NCBI GenBank assembly: GCA_025937785.1 | Contig: JAICQQ010000051.1 | Coordinates: forward strand, 1-43,198 | Direction: 5' to 3' | Length of the DNA stretch: 43,198 bases | DNA from: Polyangiaceae bacterium | GTDB lineage: Bacteria > Myxococcota_A > Polyangia > Polyangiales > Polyangiaceae | Part shown: positions 24,098 through 32,660 of the stretch, in pieces | Layout: the number at the start of each line of letters is the position of its first letter | Numbering within the stretch: position 1 is the first letter of the stretch | Made by a program: the position numbers and the translations under genes | The notes under the pieces: generated by a model | The model's database searches: none | Seen by the model: only the letters and a program-made list of their open reading frames with translations | Told to the model about the DNA's origin: nothing

Positions 24098-25378
24098 ATG
24101 GCGGATCAGCTTTCTTCAGACTTGGCGTCGTTACGCATCGATCGCGGTGAGCCACGCCGTGCGCGCTGGCCAAAGGTGTTGCTGACACTGCTGCTCTTGG
24201 GAGGAGCCGCATTCGCTGGCTACGCCTACGGGCTGCCCTACCTGGAAGGGCAGGTCTTCAAGACCGAGATCGAAGTGACCGAGATCGTGATGGTCTCGCC
24301 GGCCCAAGCCCAGGTGAGCTTGACCGCGACGGGCTACATCGTGCCCCAGACGACGAGCGAGGTTGCCTCGAAGGTCCCCGGCAGGATCGCCAAGGTCTTC
24401 GTCGCGCAGGGCGACCACGTGAAGGCGGGCGACGTTCTGTGCGAGCTCGACCCGCGCGACGAGGACGCGGCGTTGCGCGCGGCCCACAGCCGGGTGGCCG
24501 CGGCCAGCGCGCGCGCCCAGAGCGCCGAGGCCACGGTCAAGACGCGCCACGCCGAGTTGAACGAGAACAAGATCCAGGCGACTCGCGAGCGACGCCTCGC
24601 GCAGCAGGGGGTGAGCGCCGCGGGGGTCGCCGACGATCTGGAGGCTCGGACCAAGTCCTTGGAGCAGGCGATTGCCGCAGCAGAAGTGGCTGCCAAGGCG
24701 GCGCGCGCCGAAGCTGGCGCGCTCGCGGCGGAGGCGGCGGCGCTGAAGGTCGGCAAGGGTAACCTGACCATCGTGGCGCCGATCAGCGGCACCGTGATGA
24801 ACAAGCCCCCCCAGCTCGGCGAGTACATCGGGCCACAGCCCCCCGGCATCAGCGTCGACATGGGTGGCTTCGAGCTGGCGGACTTTTCGACCAACGTCGT
24901 GGAAGCCGACGTGCCCGAAGCTCGCCTGCACTTGGTGAAGGTGGGCGGTCCTGCCGAGATCGTGCTCGACGCTTACCCGGATCGCCGTTTCCGCGGCAAG
25001 GTCCAGCAGATCACCCCGAAGGTCGACCGTGCCAAGGCCACGGTGATGGTGCGCGTGGGCTTCGTGGACGACATGGAGGGCGTGCTGCCGGAGATGTCCG
25101 CGCGCGTGAGCTTTCTGTCGAACGAGCTGGACGCGAAGGCGGTCAAGGAACCCCCGAAGAAGGTGCTGCCGGGGAACGCCGTCACCGAACGCTCCGGCAC
25201 CAAGGTCGTGTTCGTGCTCGAGGGCGACAAGGTCCGGATGGTTCCGGTCAAGATCGGCAAGCCGTTCGGCGGCGGCTTCGAGCTCATCCAAGGGCCCGCG
25301 CAGGGCACGCGCGTGGTGGCCGCGCCAGGCGAACTTCTCAAAGACGGGCAACGCGTGAAGGAGAAAGAACAAAAATGA
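24098..25378 (+). CDS. HlyD/MacA-type periplasmic adaptor of ABC exporter
   Basis: 426-residue membrane fusion protein. One N-terminal membrane helix (about 24-45, LLTLLLLGGAAFAGYAYGLPYL) is followed by a lipoyl half-motif (ATGYIVPQTTSEVASKVPGRIAKVFVAQGDHVKAGDVLCELD), a long Ala/Glu-rich coiled-coil hairpin (about 115-225), the second lipoyl half (IVAPISGTVMNK) and a beta-barrel domain. It would span the periplasm between the inner-membrane transporter and an outer-membrane channel. It is first in a four-gene operon; its stop overlaps the ATPase start as ATGA. No TolC-like channel gene is present in the window. Confidence 0.9.
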   Translation: MADQLSSDLASLRIDRGEPRRARWPKVLLTLLLLGGAAFAGYAYGLPYLEGQVFKTEIEVTEIVMVSPAQAQVSLTATGYIVPQTTSEVASKVPGRIAKVFVAQGDHVKAGDVLCELDPRDEDAALRAAHSRVAAASARAQSAEATVKTRHAELNENKIQATRERRLAQQGVSAAGVADDLEARTKSLEQAIAAAEVAAKAARAEAGALAAEAAALKVGKGNLTIVAPISGTVMNKPPQLGEYIGPQPPGISVDMGGFELADFSTNVVEADVPEARLHLVKVGGPAEIVLDAYPDRRFRGKVQQITPKVDRAKATVMVRVGFVDDMEGVLPEMSARVSFLSNELDAKAVKEPPKKVLPGNAVTERSGTKVVFVLEGDKVRMVPVKIGKPFGGGFELIQGPAQGTRVVAAPGELLKDGQRVKEKEQK

Positions 25379-26106
25379 GCGGCGAGCAGGAGAACGGTGG
25401 GAAGAAGGCGGGCCACATCATCGAGCTCAGGAAGGTGAGCAAGTCGTACTACCGCGCGAAAGAGAAGCTCGAGGTGCTGTCCGACCTCGACCTCGATATC
25501 GAAGAGGGGTCCTTCGAAGCCTTGATGGGGCCGAGCGGTTCGGGAAAGAGCACCCTGCTCAATATCATCGCCGGCTTGGACACGGCGAGCGCCGGTCAGG
25601 TGAACGTCGCCGGCTCCGAACTGACTCAGATGAACGACAACCGTCGTGCGCGTTGGCGAGCGGGCAACATCGGTTTCATCTTCCAGACCTACAACATGAT
25701 GCCGGTGCTCACCGCGCTCGAGAACGTGGAGCTACCGCTGTTGCTCACGGACCTGCCCGCCAGCGAGCGCAAGAAGCGGGCGGAGACGGCGCTCAGGGTC
25801 GTGGGCCTCGAGGGGCGCAGCTCGCACTACCCTCGTCAACTCTCCGGTGGTCAAGAGCAGCGGGTCACCATCGCCCGAGCCATCGTCGGAGACCCCAAGC
25901 TGATCGTCGCCGACGAGCCCACTGGCGACCTCGACCGGCACAGCGCCGACGAAATCCTGGCGCTACTGGAGAAGTTGAACAAGGAGTTCAATAAGAGCAT
26001 CCTGATGGTCACGCACGACCCCGCGGCGGCCGAACGCGCCAAGAAGGTGCACCACCTCGACAAGGGACGCTTGCTCGAGTCGCACGCCCCGGCCGCCCAC
26101 CGATGA
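25375..26106 (+). CDS. ABC transporter ATPase, MacB/LolD-like
   Basis: 243-residue nucleotide-binding subunit. Walker A GPSGSGKST (52-60), signature LSGGQ (156-160), Walker B LIVADE (176-181) and H-loop VTHD are intact. The sequence FIFQTYNMMPVLTALENVELPLLL is typical of the LolD/MacB/FtsE branch, which works with FtsX-type permeases. It overlaps the adaptor gene by 4 bp and is followed 10 bp later by the first permease. Confidence 0.95.
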   Translation: MSGEQENGGKKAGHIIELRKVSKSYYRAKEKLEVLSDLDLDIEEGSFEALMGPSGSGKSTLLNIIAGLDTASAGQVNVAGSELTQMNDNRRARWRAGNIGFIFQTYNMMPVLTALENVELPLLLTDLPASERKKRAETALRVVGLEGRSSHYPRQLSGGQEQRVTIARAIVGDPKLIVADEPTGDLDRHSADEILALLEKLNKEFNKSILMVTHDPAAAERAKKVHHLDKGRLLESHAPAAHR

Positions 26107-26116
26107 GGGACTGACC

Positions 26117-27283
26117 ATGCGGCTTTCTTCGATCGGAGTGCGCAACGTCGCGCGCAACAAGTTTCGCAATACCCTGACCATCGTCGGGGTCGGCATCGCC
26201 ATTTTGACCTTCGTGCTGCTGCAGACTGTGCTGGTCTCGTGGACGTCTGCCGCGAAGTACGCCGCGCAAGACCGCGTGGCGACGCGCCACAAGGTCAGCT
26301 TCATCATGACGATGCCGCTCAGGTACGGGCAAGAGATCTTGCAGGTGCCGGGCGTCACCAAGTCGATGTACGCGAGTTGGTTCGGAGCCAAAGACGCAAA
26401 GCACCCGAACGAGTTCTTCGCGACGATTGCGGTGCAGACGGAGACGTTCTTCGATGTCTATGACGAGATCGTCGTCAATTCGAGTGAGACGCAGAGCTGG
26501 CGCGAGACCAAGAAGGGGGCGATCGTGGGCGATGTGCTGGCCAAGAAACTCGGCTGGAAGGTGGGCGATCGTATCAGGCTGCAGGGCACCATCTATCCCG
26601 GCGACTGGGAGTTCGTCATCTCCGGCATCTACACGGCCAAGCGGCGAAGTATCGATCGATCGACGCTGTTCTTCCACTACGACTACATGAACGACGCCAT
26701 CCCGCAGCGGATGAAAGACAAGATCGGTTGGATCGTGAGCCGGATTCAAGACCCGAGCCAGGCTGCCAACATCTCCACTGCCATCGACCGCCATTTCGAA
26801 GAGCGCGACATTCAAACCCTGAGCCAGAGCGAGCGCGCGTTGAACACCTCGTTCTTGGGCATGGTCTCGACCGTGCTGAAGGCGCTAGACCTGGTGAGCG
26901 GGGTGATCATGGTGATCATGCTGTTGATCCTGGGTAATACGATCGCCATGGGCGTACGAGAACGCACCCACGAATACGGCGTGATGCGCGCGATTGGCTT
27001 TCTGCCCAAACACATCGCTGGCTTCGTGTTCGGCGAAGCAATGTTCATCGGTACCCTGGGTGGGTTGTTCGGTGTAGGGCTCGCTTACCCGCTGGTAGAA
27101 CAGGGCGTGGGCCGCTTCATCGAAGAGAACATGGGCGGGTTTTTCCCCTACTTCCGCATCGAGCTCGGCACCATCGTCACTGCTTTGGTGCTCAGCCTGC
27201 TCTTGGGGTTTCTCGCGGCGGGGTTGCCTGCCTATCGCGCAGCGAAGCTCAACGTGGTCGATTCACTCAGAAGGGTAGGGTAG
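26117..27283 (+). CDS. FtsX-type ABC permease, first copy
   Basis: 388 residues. One N-terminal membrane helix (about 19-38) leads into a large periplasmic domain of about 220 residues (MacB-type core), then three C-terminal helices (LVSGVIMVIMLLILGNTIAMGV, FLPKHIAGFVFGEAMFIGTLGGLFGV and TIVTALVLSLLLGFLAAGLPAYRAAKLN). This is the MacB/LolC architecture without a fused ATPase. The ending PAYRAAKLNVVDSLRRVG matches the family pattern. It is predicted to pair with the second permease as a heterodimer. Confidence 0.92.
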   Translation: MRLSSIGVRNVARNKFRNTLTIVGVGIAILTFVLLQTVLVSWTSAAKYAAQDRVATRHKVSFIMTMPLRYGQEILQVPGVTKSMYASWFGAKDAKHPNEFFATIAVQTETFFDVYDEIVVNSSETQSWRETKKGAIVGDVLAKKLGWKVGDRIRLQGTIYPGDWEFVISGIYTAKRRSIDRSTLFFHYDYMNDAIPQRMKDKIGWIVSRIQDPSQAANISTAIDRHFEERDIQTLSQSERALNTSFLGMVSTVLKALDLVSGVIMVIMLLILGNTIAMGVRERTHEYGVMRAIGFLPKHIAGFVFGEAMFIGTLGGLFGVGLAYPLVEQGVGRFIEENMGGFFPYFRIELGTIVTALVLSLLLGFLAAGLPAYRAAKLNVVDSLRRVG

Positions 27284-27287
27284 GCGC

Positions 27288-28460
27288 ATGTTGGTCCCCC
27301 TGGCGTACAACGTTCGCAGTTTGTTCGTGCGAAAGGCGACCACCTTCGCCACCGCGGGCGGCATCGCGCTCGTGGTTTTCGTGCTCTCGTCGAGCTTGAT
27401 GCTGGCGCAGGGCATCCGCCGAACCATGGTCAGCGCGGGCGCGGCCGACAAGAGCCTGGTGCTGCGCAAAGGCAGCGAAAACGAGCTCTCCAGCAGCATC
27501 GAGACCAAGTACAAGGGCTTGATCTTGGCCGCGCCGGGGGTGAAGCGCGACGGCGCTGGAGCGCCGCTCGGGGCCGGTGAGGTCGTCGTGGTGATCGCGA
27601 TGAACAAGATCGACGGCGAGGGACAGTTCTCGAACGTTCAGGTGCGCGGGATCGAACCGGCGTCGCTGGCGCTGCGTCCCGACGTGCGCTTGGTCGAAGG
27701 GCGTCCGCCCCAGCCGGGCACCGACGAGGCCATGGTGGGGTTGGGCATGCTCGGACGTTTCGAGGGCCTGTCGGTGGGCTCCGACTTCGAGATCAAGAAG
27801 AACCGGCGCGTCAAGATCGTGGGAGCGTTCGAGTCCGGCGGCTCCTCCTTCGAATCGGAGGTGTGGACCGACATCGACACCGTGCGCAGCTCCTTCGGGC
27901 GCGAAGGGCTGTATTCGTCGGTGACCGTGCAGCTGGAGTCCGCGAGCAAGTTCGACGGCTTTCGTGCCACGGTCGAGAACGACAAGCAGCTCGGTCTGGA
28001 GTCCTTCCGCGAGAACGCCTACTACGAGAAGCAGTCTGAAGGCACGTCCATCTTCATTTCGGCGCTCGGTATCACGGTCGCGGTGTTCTTCTCCATCGGA
28101 GCGATGATCGGGGCCATGATCACCATGTATGGTGCGGTGTCTCAGCGCGTGAAAGAGATTGGCACGCTGCAGGCGCTGGGTTTCTCGCGCTTGAGCGTGC
28201 TGGTGTCGTTCATGTTCGAGTCCACCTTGCTGGCGCTGATCGGTGGGGTGCTGGGCGCGAGCGCGTCGCTGCTGATGAGCTTCGTCAGTTTCTCGATGAT
28301 GAACTTCGCGACGTGGCAAGAGATCACGTTCTCGTTCACGCCCAGCGTGGGGATCCTGGTCGGCTCGGCGGTGGCGGGTGGCGTGATGGGCATCCTCGGC
28401 GGCTTCTTCCCTGCCGTGCGCGCGGCGCGGACCTCGCCCATCGAAGCCATGCGCGGCTGA
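27288..28460 (+). CDS. FtsX-type ABC permease, second copy
   Basis: 390 residues, starting 4 bp after the previous stop. It has the same layout as its neighbour: an N-terminal helix (ATTFATAGGIALVVFVLSSSLML), a periplasmic domain of about 230 residues, and three C-terminal helices ending GGFFPAVRAARTSPIEAMRG, the canonical FtsX/MacB tail. It is well diverged from the first permease. Two different permeases plus one ATPase and one adaptor recall DevBCA/MacAB-type exporters with a split, heteromeric permease. Confidence 0.92.
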   Translation: MLVPLAYNVRSLFVRKATTFATAGGIALVVFVLSSSLMLAQGIRRTMVSAGAADKSLVLRKGSENELSSSIETKYKGLILAAPGVKRDGAGAPLGAGEVVVVIAMNKIDGEGQFSNVQVRGIEPASLALRPDVRLVEGRPPQPGTDEAMVGLGMLGRFEGLSVGSDFEIKKNRRVKIVGAFESGGSSFESEVWTDIDTVRSSFGREGLYSSVTVQLESASKFDGFRATVENDKQLGLESFRENAYYEKQSEGTSIFISALGITVAVFFSIGAMIGAMITMYGAVSQRVKEIGTLQALGFSRLSVLVSFMFESTLLALIGGVLGASASLLMSFVSFSMMNFATWQEITFSFTPSVGILVGSAVAGGVMGILGGFFPAVRAARTSPIEAMRG

Positions 28461-28591
28461 GCTCGAGGTAGATACGACTCGACCCCCGCTGCCTGGCGTC
28501 CGACTGACTCGGCTGCCGGCAAGGTTGGGCCGCAAAGCAAGCCGCAAGGTCCCACATTAGGGCATTGGGCTCAGGCTACCCTGGGGGGGCC

Positions 28592-28614
28592 AACTCACCC
28601 TCACCAAGTGAGTT
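28592..28614. promoter_or_regulatory. Candidate operator upstream of LuxR-type gene
   Basis: AACTCAC (28592-28598) and GTGAGTT (28608-28614) form a perfect 7-bp inverted repeat around a 9-bp spacer, about 95 bp before the predicted regulator start. Dyads of this size suit a dimeric LuxR-type protein, so autoregulation is possible. Confidence 0.4.
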
Positions 28615-28707
28615 ATGCGCATTGGGGCTCGCCCTTCGGGAAGAATTGTCCCAAGCTCGAAGCAAGGGGGCGATGCTCGCGCTCTGCTGACCGGCGGCAG
28701 GTACACC

Positions 28708-29400
28708 ATGCTTCGCGAAGAAGGTTCCGTTTCTCTTTTGCTGATCGGGCGCACGCCCTTGATGATTGAAGCCTTGGGGGTTGCGCTCGCGTTCAGCGAA
28801 CACACGCTCGTGCTCGACGCCGCCGAGCTCGCCGTCCGCGAGACGGTGCCACGAGCGGAGGTGCTGCTGTGCGAGATCGGATCATTCGAAGATCTCCACA
28901 ACTTGGAGGGGCTGCCCACCCCCGGCGCCGGCGTGGCGTTGATGACCAAGCCGACCCAGGATCTGGTAGACGCCGTGATCAAGCGTGGCCTCGTGGGCCT
29001 GGTGACGCCGCTGTCGTCGCTCGCAGATTTGCACAAGTGCATCCGGCACGCGAAGACGGGCGACGTGTTCTTCGACGAAGAGATCCAGCGTTGTCTTTCG
29101 GGTGTTCTGCGCCGCCGCGGGGAAGGACAGCTGTCGGCGCGAGAGCGCGAGGTCGCAATCCTCGTGGCCAAGGGCCAGACTTCGCGGGCGATCGCCACGA
29201 AGCTGCGCTTGAGCGAGAAGACCGTCAGCAACCACCGCCGTAACATCTTCAGGAAGCTTCACATCCGCGAGGCCGTGTCGCTGACGCGCTACGTGATCGA
29301 CGCCGGCTGGATCGCCCCCACCGATCGACCGCGCGTGGTGAACCGCACAGCGGTGGAACAAGACTGGCCGCACGCGCAAGCCCTCCGGCGCGGGACCTAG
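28708..29400 (+). CDS. LuxR/NarL-family regulator with degenerate receiver domain
   Basis: 230 residues from ATG 28708; an in-frame ATG at 28615 is possible but adds an unlike, basic leader. The N-terminal domain (about 1-125) has the alternating strand/helix pattern of a response-regulator receiver, but the phosphorylation site is missing. The N-terminal acidic pair is replaced by SLLLIGRTPLM, and the strand that should end in Asp reads EVLLCEIGS (Glu). The C-terminal NarL-type helix-turn-helix is typical: LSAREREVAILVAKGQTSRAIATKLRLSEKTVSNHRRNIFRKL. It is thus a phosphorylation-independent regulator, possibly locked on or ligand-controlled. It follows the exporter operon by 247 bp and could control it. 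Confidence 0.85.
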   Translation: MLREEGSVSLLLIGRTPLMIEALGVALAFSEHTLVLDAAELAVRETVPRAEVLLCEIGSFEDLHNLEGLPTPGAGVALMTKPTQDLVDAVIKRGLVGLVTPLSSLADLHKCIRHAKTGDVFFDEEIQRCLSGVLRRRGEGQLSAREREVAILVAKGQTSRAIATKLRLSEKTVSNHRRNIFRKLHIREAVSLTRYVIDAGWIAPTDRPRVVNRTAVEQDWPHAQALRRGT

Positions 29401-29416
29401 GAAGCGTAAGGGTTGC

Positions 29417-31318
29417 TCAAAAGCAGGACTCCCAAACGCCGGCCGCCTCCGCGGCTTCGACCAAGGCCCGATAGTAGGGGTGCTGTCCGAGGGTGCTGCC
29501 GTCGCACACCACGACGAGGCAGCGCTTGGCGCGGGTGAGCGCCACGTTCGTGCGACGGATGTCGTTGAGGAAGCCGAGGGCGCCCTCCGCGTTCGAGCGC
29601 ACCAGATCGACGACGACGGCTTCCTTTTCGCGCCCCTGGAAGCCGTCGACAGTGCCAATCTCGAGGCCCTGGGCGAGGGCGTCGCGGAGCAGCCCCCGCA
29701 GCAGCCGCACCTGAGCGCCGTAGGGCGTGATGGCAGCGATGTCCGCGGCGCTCACGCCTCGATCGAGCAAGCGACGCACTTCGCCCGCGGTGCGTTCGGC
29801 GAGCTCGCGGTTGAACGTGCTGCGCGATTCGGGTTCGAGGCCCTCCTCCCAGCCGGTTCCGGAGGTGTCGACGAGCGTCCAGGGCGCCCGGCGCGCGGGG
29901 TCCGGCGCCACGCCAGGTAGATCGTCGAGCTGACGGGCTGCAACGTTGGGGTCGGCCTCGAGCCGGCCATGATACATGCTCGCCGAGGGAAAGCTCATCA
30001 ACAGCGCGTGCATGCGGTACTGGACCGTGAGCATGTGGGTCGCCCCTGCGCTCCAGCGGCGGCTGGCTCGTTCGAACAGGGTCGAGGCGAGCCCTGCGCG
30101 CGCGGCCTCGCCGTCGACCACCGTCGGCGGCAGCTGGCACGGGTCGCCCGCCAGCACGGCACGTTTTCCTCGGCAGAGCGCGGCGAGCGCGATGGGATCG
30201 GGGGCCTGCGTCGCTTCGTCCAGGATCACGACATCGTAGAGGGTATCGCCGATGAGCTTCGAGTCCGTCCCCGCCGCGGTGGTGCACACGACGCGCGTGC
30301 GCCGGAGCACCTTCGCCCGCGCCTCTTTCAGACTGCGCCGAGCGTCTGCGTTCAGCTGATTCGCTCGAATCCGCCAGTCGCTGCGCGGCAGCGTCCGCGC
30401 CGACCGCGCCTTCTGCTTGTGGTGTCGTTCGTGCAGGGCCCGCGCCTCGTGCTGCCACTGCCGAGCCAAACGGTACTCTTCGGTGGCTTGCATCAGGGTC
30501 TCCAGGGTGCGCTCGCGCAGATCTTCGGCCACGCGCGTGGGGTGCCCGAGCCTGAGCGGCTTCACGCCCAGGGCGATCAGCTGGCGTGTGAGATGATCCA
30601 CGGCGGTGTTGCTGGCGGCCGTGACGAGCACGCTCTTGCCGAGGGCGAGGTGCTGGCGCACCACCTCTACCAGCGTGCGCGTCTTCCCGGTGCCGGGGGG
30701 GCCGTGGATCAGCGCGACTTGCTCCGCCGCGAGCGCCAAGCTCACCGCTTCGCGCTGGCTCTGGTTCAAGCGCTCGTCCTTGACCTGCAGTTCGGGGCGG
30801 GGACCGAAGCTGGGCTCGGCGTCACCGAACAGCAGTTCACGGAGCGTCGCCAGCTTGGAGTCGGTCGAGAAGCGGCGAAGCGCTGCCTCACCTCGATCGA
30901 ACGTCGCCTCGTCGGGTTCGAGGTCGAGCTGGATGGCATCGTCCTCGACGAAGGCGGCATAGCCGTGGTCGACCACGACGCTGATGCGAGTCGTCCCGGT
31001 GCGCCCGACCACGCCGGTCTGGCGCGCCGTGCGAGCCGCTGACCACAGCACCACGGGGTCACCCACGCCGATCTGGGCGCCGTCGAGCGCACCCGGCCGC
31101 TCGAGGTGAAACCACAGCTGGCAATGCTGGCCCCCCGCGGCTTCGGTGTTTTCGTAGCGCAGGTTCGCGAGCGCGAGCCCGCGCCGGACGCGCTCGGGGA
31201 AGGCGAGGGTGTCGCGCAGCTCCTGCGTCTGGCGCCGCACCGCCAGGCGCTCCTGCTGCCACAGGTCAGCCACACGTGTAAGCGCCTGCTCGGAGCTCGA
31301 ACCCACGACGTCCGGCAT
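29417..31318 (-). CDS. UPF1/IGHMBP2-like superfamily 1 helicase
   Basis: 633-residue SF1B-type DNA/RNA helicase. An N-terminal beta-barrel domain (about 60-180) is followed by the Q motif (LNQSQREAV), Walker A GPPGTGKT (206-213), motif II DEAT (367-370), LAGDPCQLPPTV, the motif IV/V region (VQYRMH and IGTVDGFQGREKEAVVVDLVRSN) and motif VI (VALTRAKRCLVVV). The insert of basic helices (EARALHERHHKQKARSAR) after motif Ia resembles the stalk of this family. It may unwind DNA or RNA in repair or RNA turnover; bacterial members are poorly characterised. It is convergent with the regulator gene and divergent from the SIMPL gene. Confidence 0.92.
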   Translation of the reverse strand: MPDVVGSSSEQALTRVADLWQQERLAVRRQTQELRDTLAFPERVRRGLALANLRYENTEAAGGQHCQLWFHLERPGALDGAQIGVGDPVVLWSAARTARQTGVVGRTGTTRISVVVDHGYAAFVEDDAIQLDLEPDEATFDRGEAALRRFSTDSKLATLRELLFGDAEPSFGPRPELQVKDERLNQSQREAVSLALAAEQVALIHGPPGTGKTRTLVEVVRQHLALGKSVLVTAASNTAVDHLTRQLIALGVKPLRLGHPTRVAEDLRERTLETLMQATEEYRLARQWQHEARALHERHHKQKARSARTLPRSDWRIRANQLNADARRSLKEARAKVLRRTRVVCTTAAGTDSKLIGDTLYDVVILDEATQAPDPIALAALCRGKRAVLAGDPCQLPPTVVDGEAARAGLASTLFERASRRWSAGATHMLTVQYRMHALLMSFPSASMYHGRLEADPNVAARQLDDLPGVAPDPARRAPWTLVDTSGTGWEEGLEPESRSTFNRELAERTAGEVRRLLDRGVSAADIAAITPYGAQVRLLRGLLRDALAQGLEIGTVDGFQGREKEAVVVDLVRSNAEGALGFLNDIRRTNVALTRAKRCLVVVCDGSTLGQHPYYRALVEAAEAAGVWESCF

Positions 31319-31689
31319 GTTCGCGGCAGCATACCATCCACGATGCCGGCGTCCCGGGTAACCCCGACTCGCACGCGCTCACCAGCGCCGGTCGGGAAAT
31401 AGGGGCGGAGTTGGCCGCAGGGGAGGATGGGGGAGCAGGCCAACTCCGCCCGCACACCCAACCATGCCCGCTCGCGCCGGCGCGGATTTGCGGCGGGCAG
31501 GCTGAATAAGGGCGACGGTCTCGTTTTTGACCGAGGCGTCGCGCCTCGCTCAGAAACCTGGCCGGGTATCCGATTGGCGCGCGTCCTTGCGAGGATCTGT
31601 AAGCGTCGGCGCGGGTCCGCGTTGAGCTTGACGTCGCTGACGTCTGTACCAAAAGTCGTCGGCACGCTCTTGAAAGGATGCCGAACCGC
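31319..31689. other. Divergent intergenic region, no gene
   Basis: 371 bp between the helicase and SIMPL genes. No coding frame is convincing. It contains the 14-bp inverted repeat (31403-31451) listed separately; otherwise nothing stands out. Confidence 0.6.
31403..31451. repeat. Perfect 14-bp inverted repeat with G-rich loop
   Basis: GGGCGGAGTTGGCC (31403-31416) and its exact reverse complement GGCCAACTCCGCCC (31438-31451) flank a 21-nt loop rich in G runs (GGGGAGGATGGGGG). The DNA could extrude a cruciform or the loop could form a quadruplex-like structure. It may also be a binding site or a mobile-element relic. It is well away from any stop codon, so terminator use is unlikely. Confidence 0.75.
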
Positions 31690-32592
31690 ATGTCCCGTTC
31701 CCTTGGATCTCTTGCTCTCGTGAGTGCTCTCGTGTTCCCCGCTTGCATGCGAGCCGAGTTGGTTCCTGGCTCACCCATGGTGCCGCACGACGCGATCGTC
31801 GTGGTCGGGCAAGGTGAAGCATATGGTAAGCCTGACATTGCCAATCTGCAGCTCGGGGTCGAAGCACGGGCGCCCGATCCGAAAACCGCGATCGCCGCTG
31901 CCAACGAGCGGATGGCCCAGCTGATCGAGGCGCTGAAGGCGGTGGGTGTAAAGCCCGAAGACATGCAGACCCGCGACTTCAACATTCACTCCGAGCAGAT
32001 CGATCCGCGGCATGGCTACACGGAGCCGATGGGCTTTCGCCGCGAGGCTCCCGATGCGCCGGTCGCCCAGGAGATGATGCAGCCCATGGTCGCCGAGGCC
32101 GCCCCCGCGCGCGCACCCAAGGTGGCGGGCGCAGCGCCGGCCCCGGCGCCCACGCCCCCGGTCGCGCCCCCCGTGCCGCAACGCCCGGGGCCAGTCCTGG
32201 TCTATCGAGTCTCCAACATGCTGCACATCACCGTGCGCCAGATCGACACCGTCGGGGACGTGTTGAGCCGGGCGGTGGAGGCGGGAGCGAACCAAGCATG
32301 GGGTGTGTCTTTCGATATCGACGACCCGGAGCCCCTCGCCAGCAAGTCGCGAGCCGAGGCGATCGAAGACGCGCGTAAGCAAGCCGGTGAACTCGCGAAG
32401 CTCGCGGGCGTGAAGCTAGGGCGCGTGGTTTCTGTCATGGATGAAGAGGGCGGAGGGGTCGTGGCGCCCGCCGCGGCGTCGCGGCGTTTCGACAAGGCAG
32501 AGCTCAGCCGGGTACCTGTCGAAGGCGGCCAGCTGGCGGTGCAGCGTCGGGTGCGCATCGTGTTCGCGATCGAGCCTCCCGCAGCGGACTGA
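31690..32592 (+). CDS. SIMPL (DUF541/YggE-like) domain lipoprotein
   Basis: 300 residues from ATG 31690; ATG 31678 overlaps its own purine-rich ribosome site (AAAGGA), which sits better before 31690. Signal SLGSLALVSALVFPAC gives a lipoprotein. The SIMPL domain is split by a Pro/Ala-rich insert (about 115-165, APAPAPTPPVAPPVPQ). The first half has DAIVVVGQGEAYGKPDIANLQLGV and KPEDMQTRDFNIHSEQ; the second half VSNMLHITVRQIDTVGDVLSRAVEAGANQ, SRAEAIEDARKQAGELAKLAGVKLG and the family ending. Periplasmic relatives (YggE type) are linked to oxidative stress and envelope maintenance; the exact role is unknown. The insert length is unusual. Confidence 0.9.
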   Translation: MSRSLGSLALVSALVFPACMRAELVPGSPMVPHDAIVVVGQGEAYGKPDIANLQLGVEARAPDPKTAIAAANERMAQLIEALKAVGVKPEDMQTRDFNIHSEQIDPRHGYTEPMGFRREAPDAPVAQEMMQPMVAEAAPARAPKVAGAAPAPAPTPPVAPPVPQRPGPVLVYRVSNMLHITVRQIDTVGDVLSRAVEAGANQAWGVSFDIDDPEPLASKSRAEAIEDARKQAGELAKLAGVKLGRVVSVMDEEGGGVVAPAAASRRFDKAELSRVPVEGGQLAVQRRVRIVFAIEPPAAD

Positions 32593-32660
32593 GCCTCGGC
32601 TCGGGCTGCGCGCGCCGGGCCCGACTTGGCAGCGTGCCTGCGCGGCCCTATTCTTTTGGC

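Noticed and set aside
23760..24212. N-terminal extension of the membrane protein ending at 22875
   Set aside because: It lacks coding character and would overlap the adaptor gene on the opposite strand; ATG 23759 starts a membrane helix directly.
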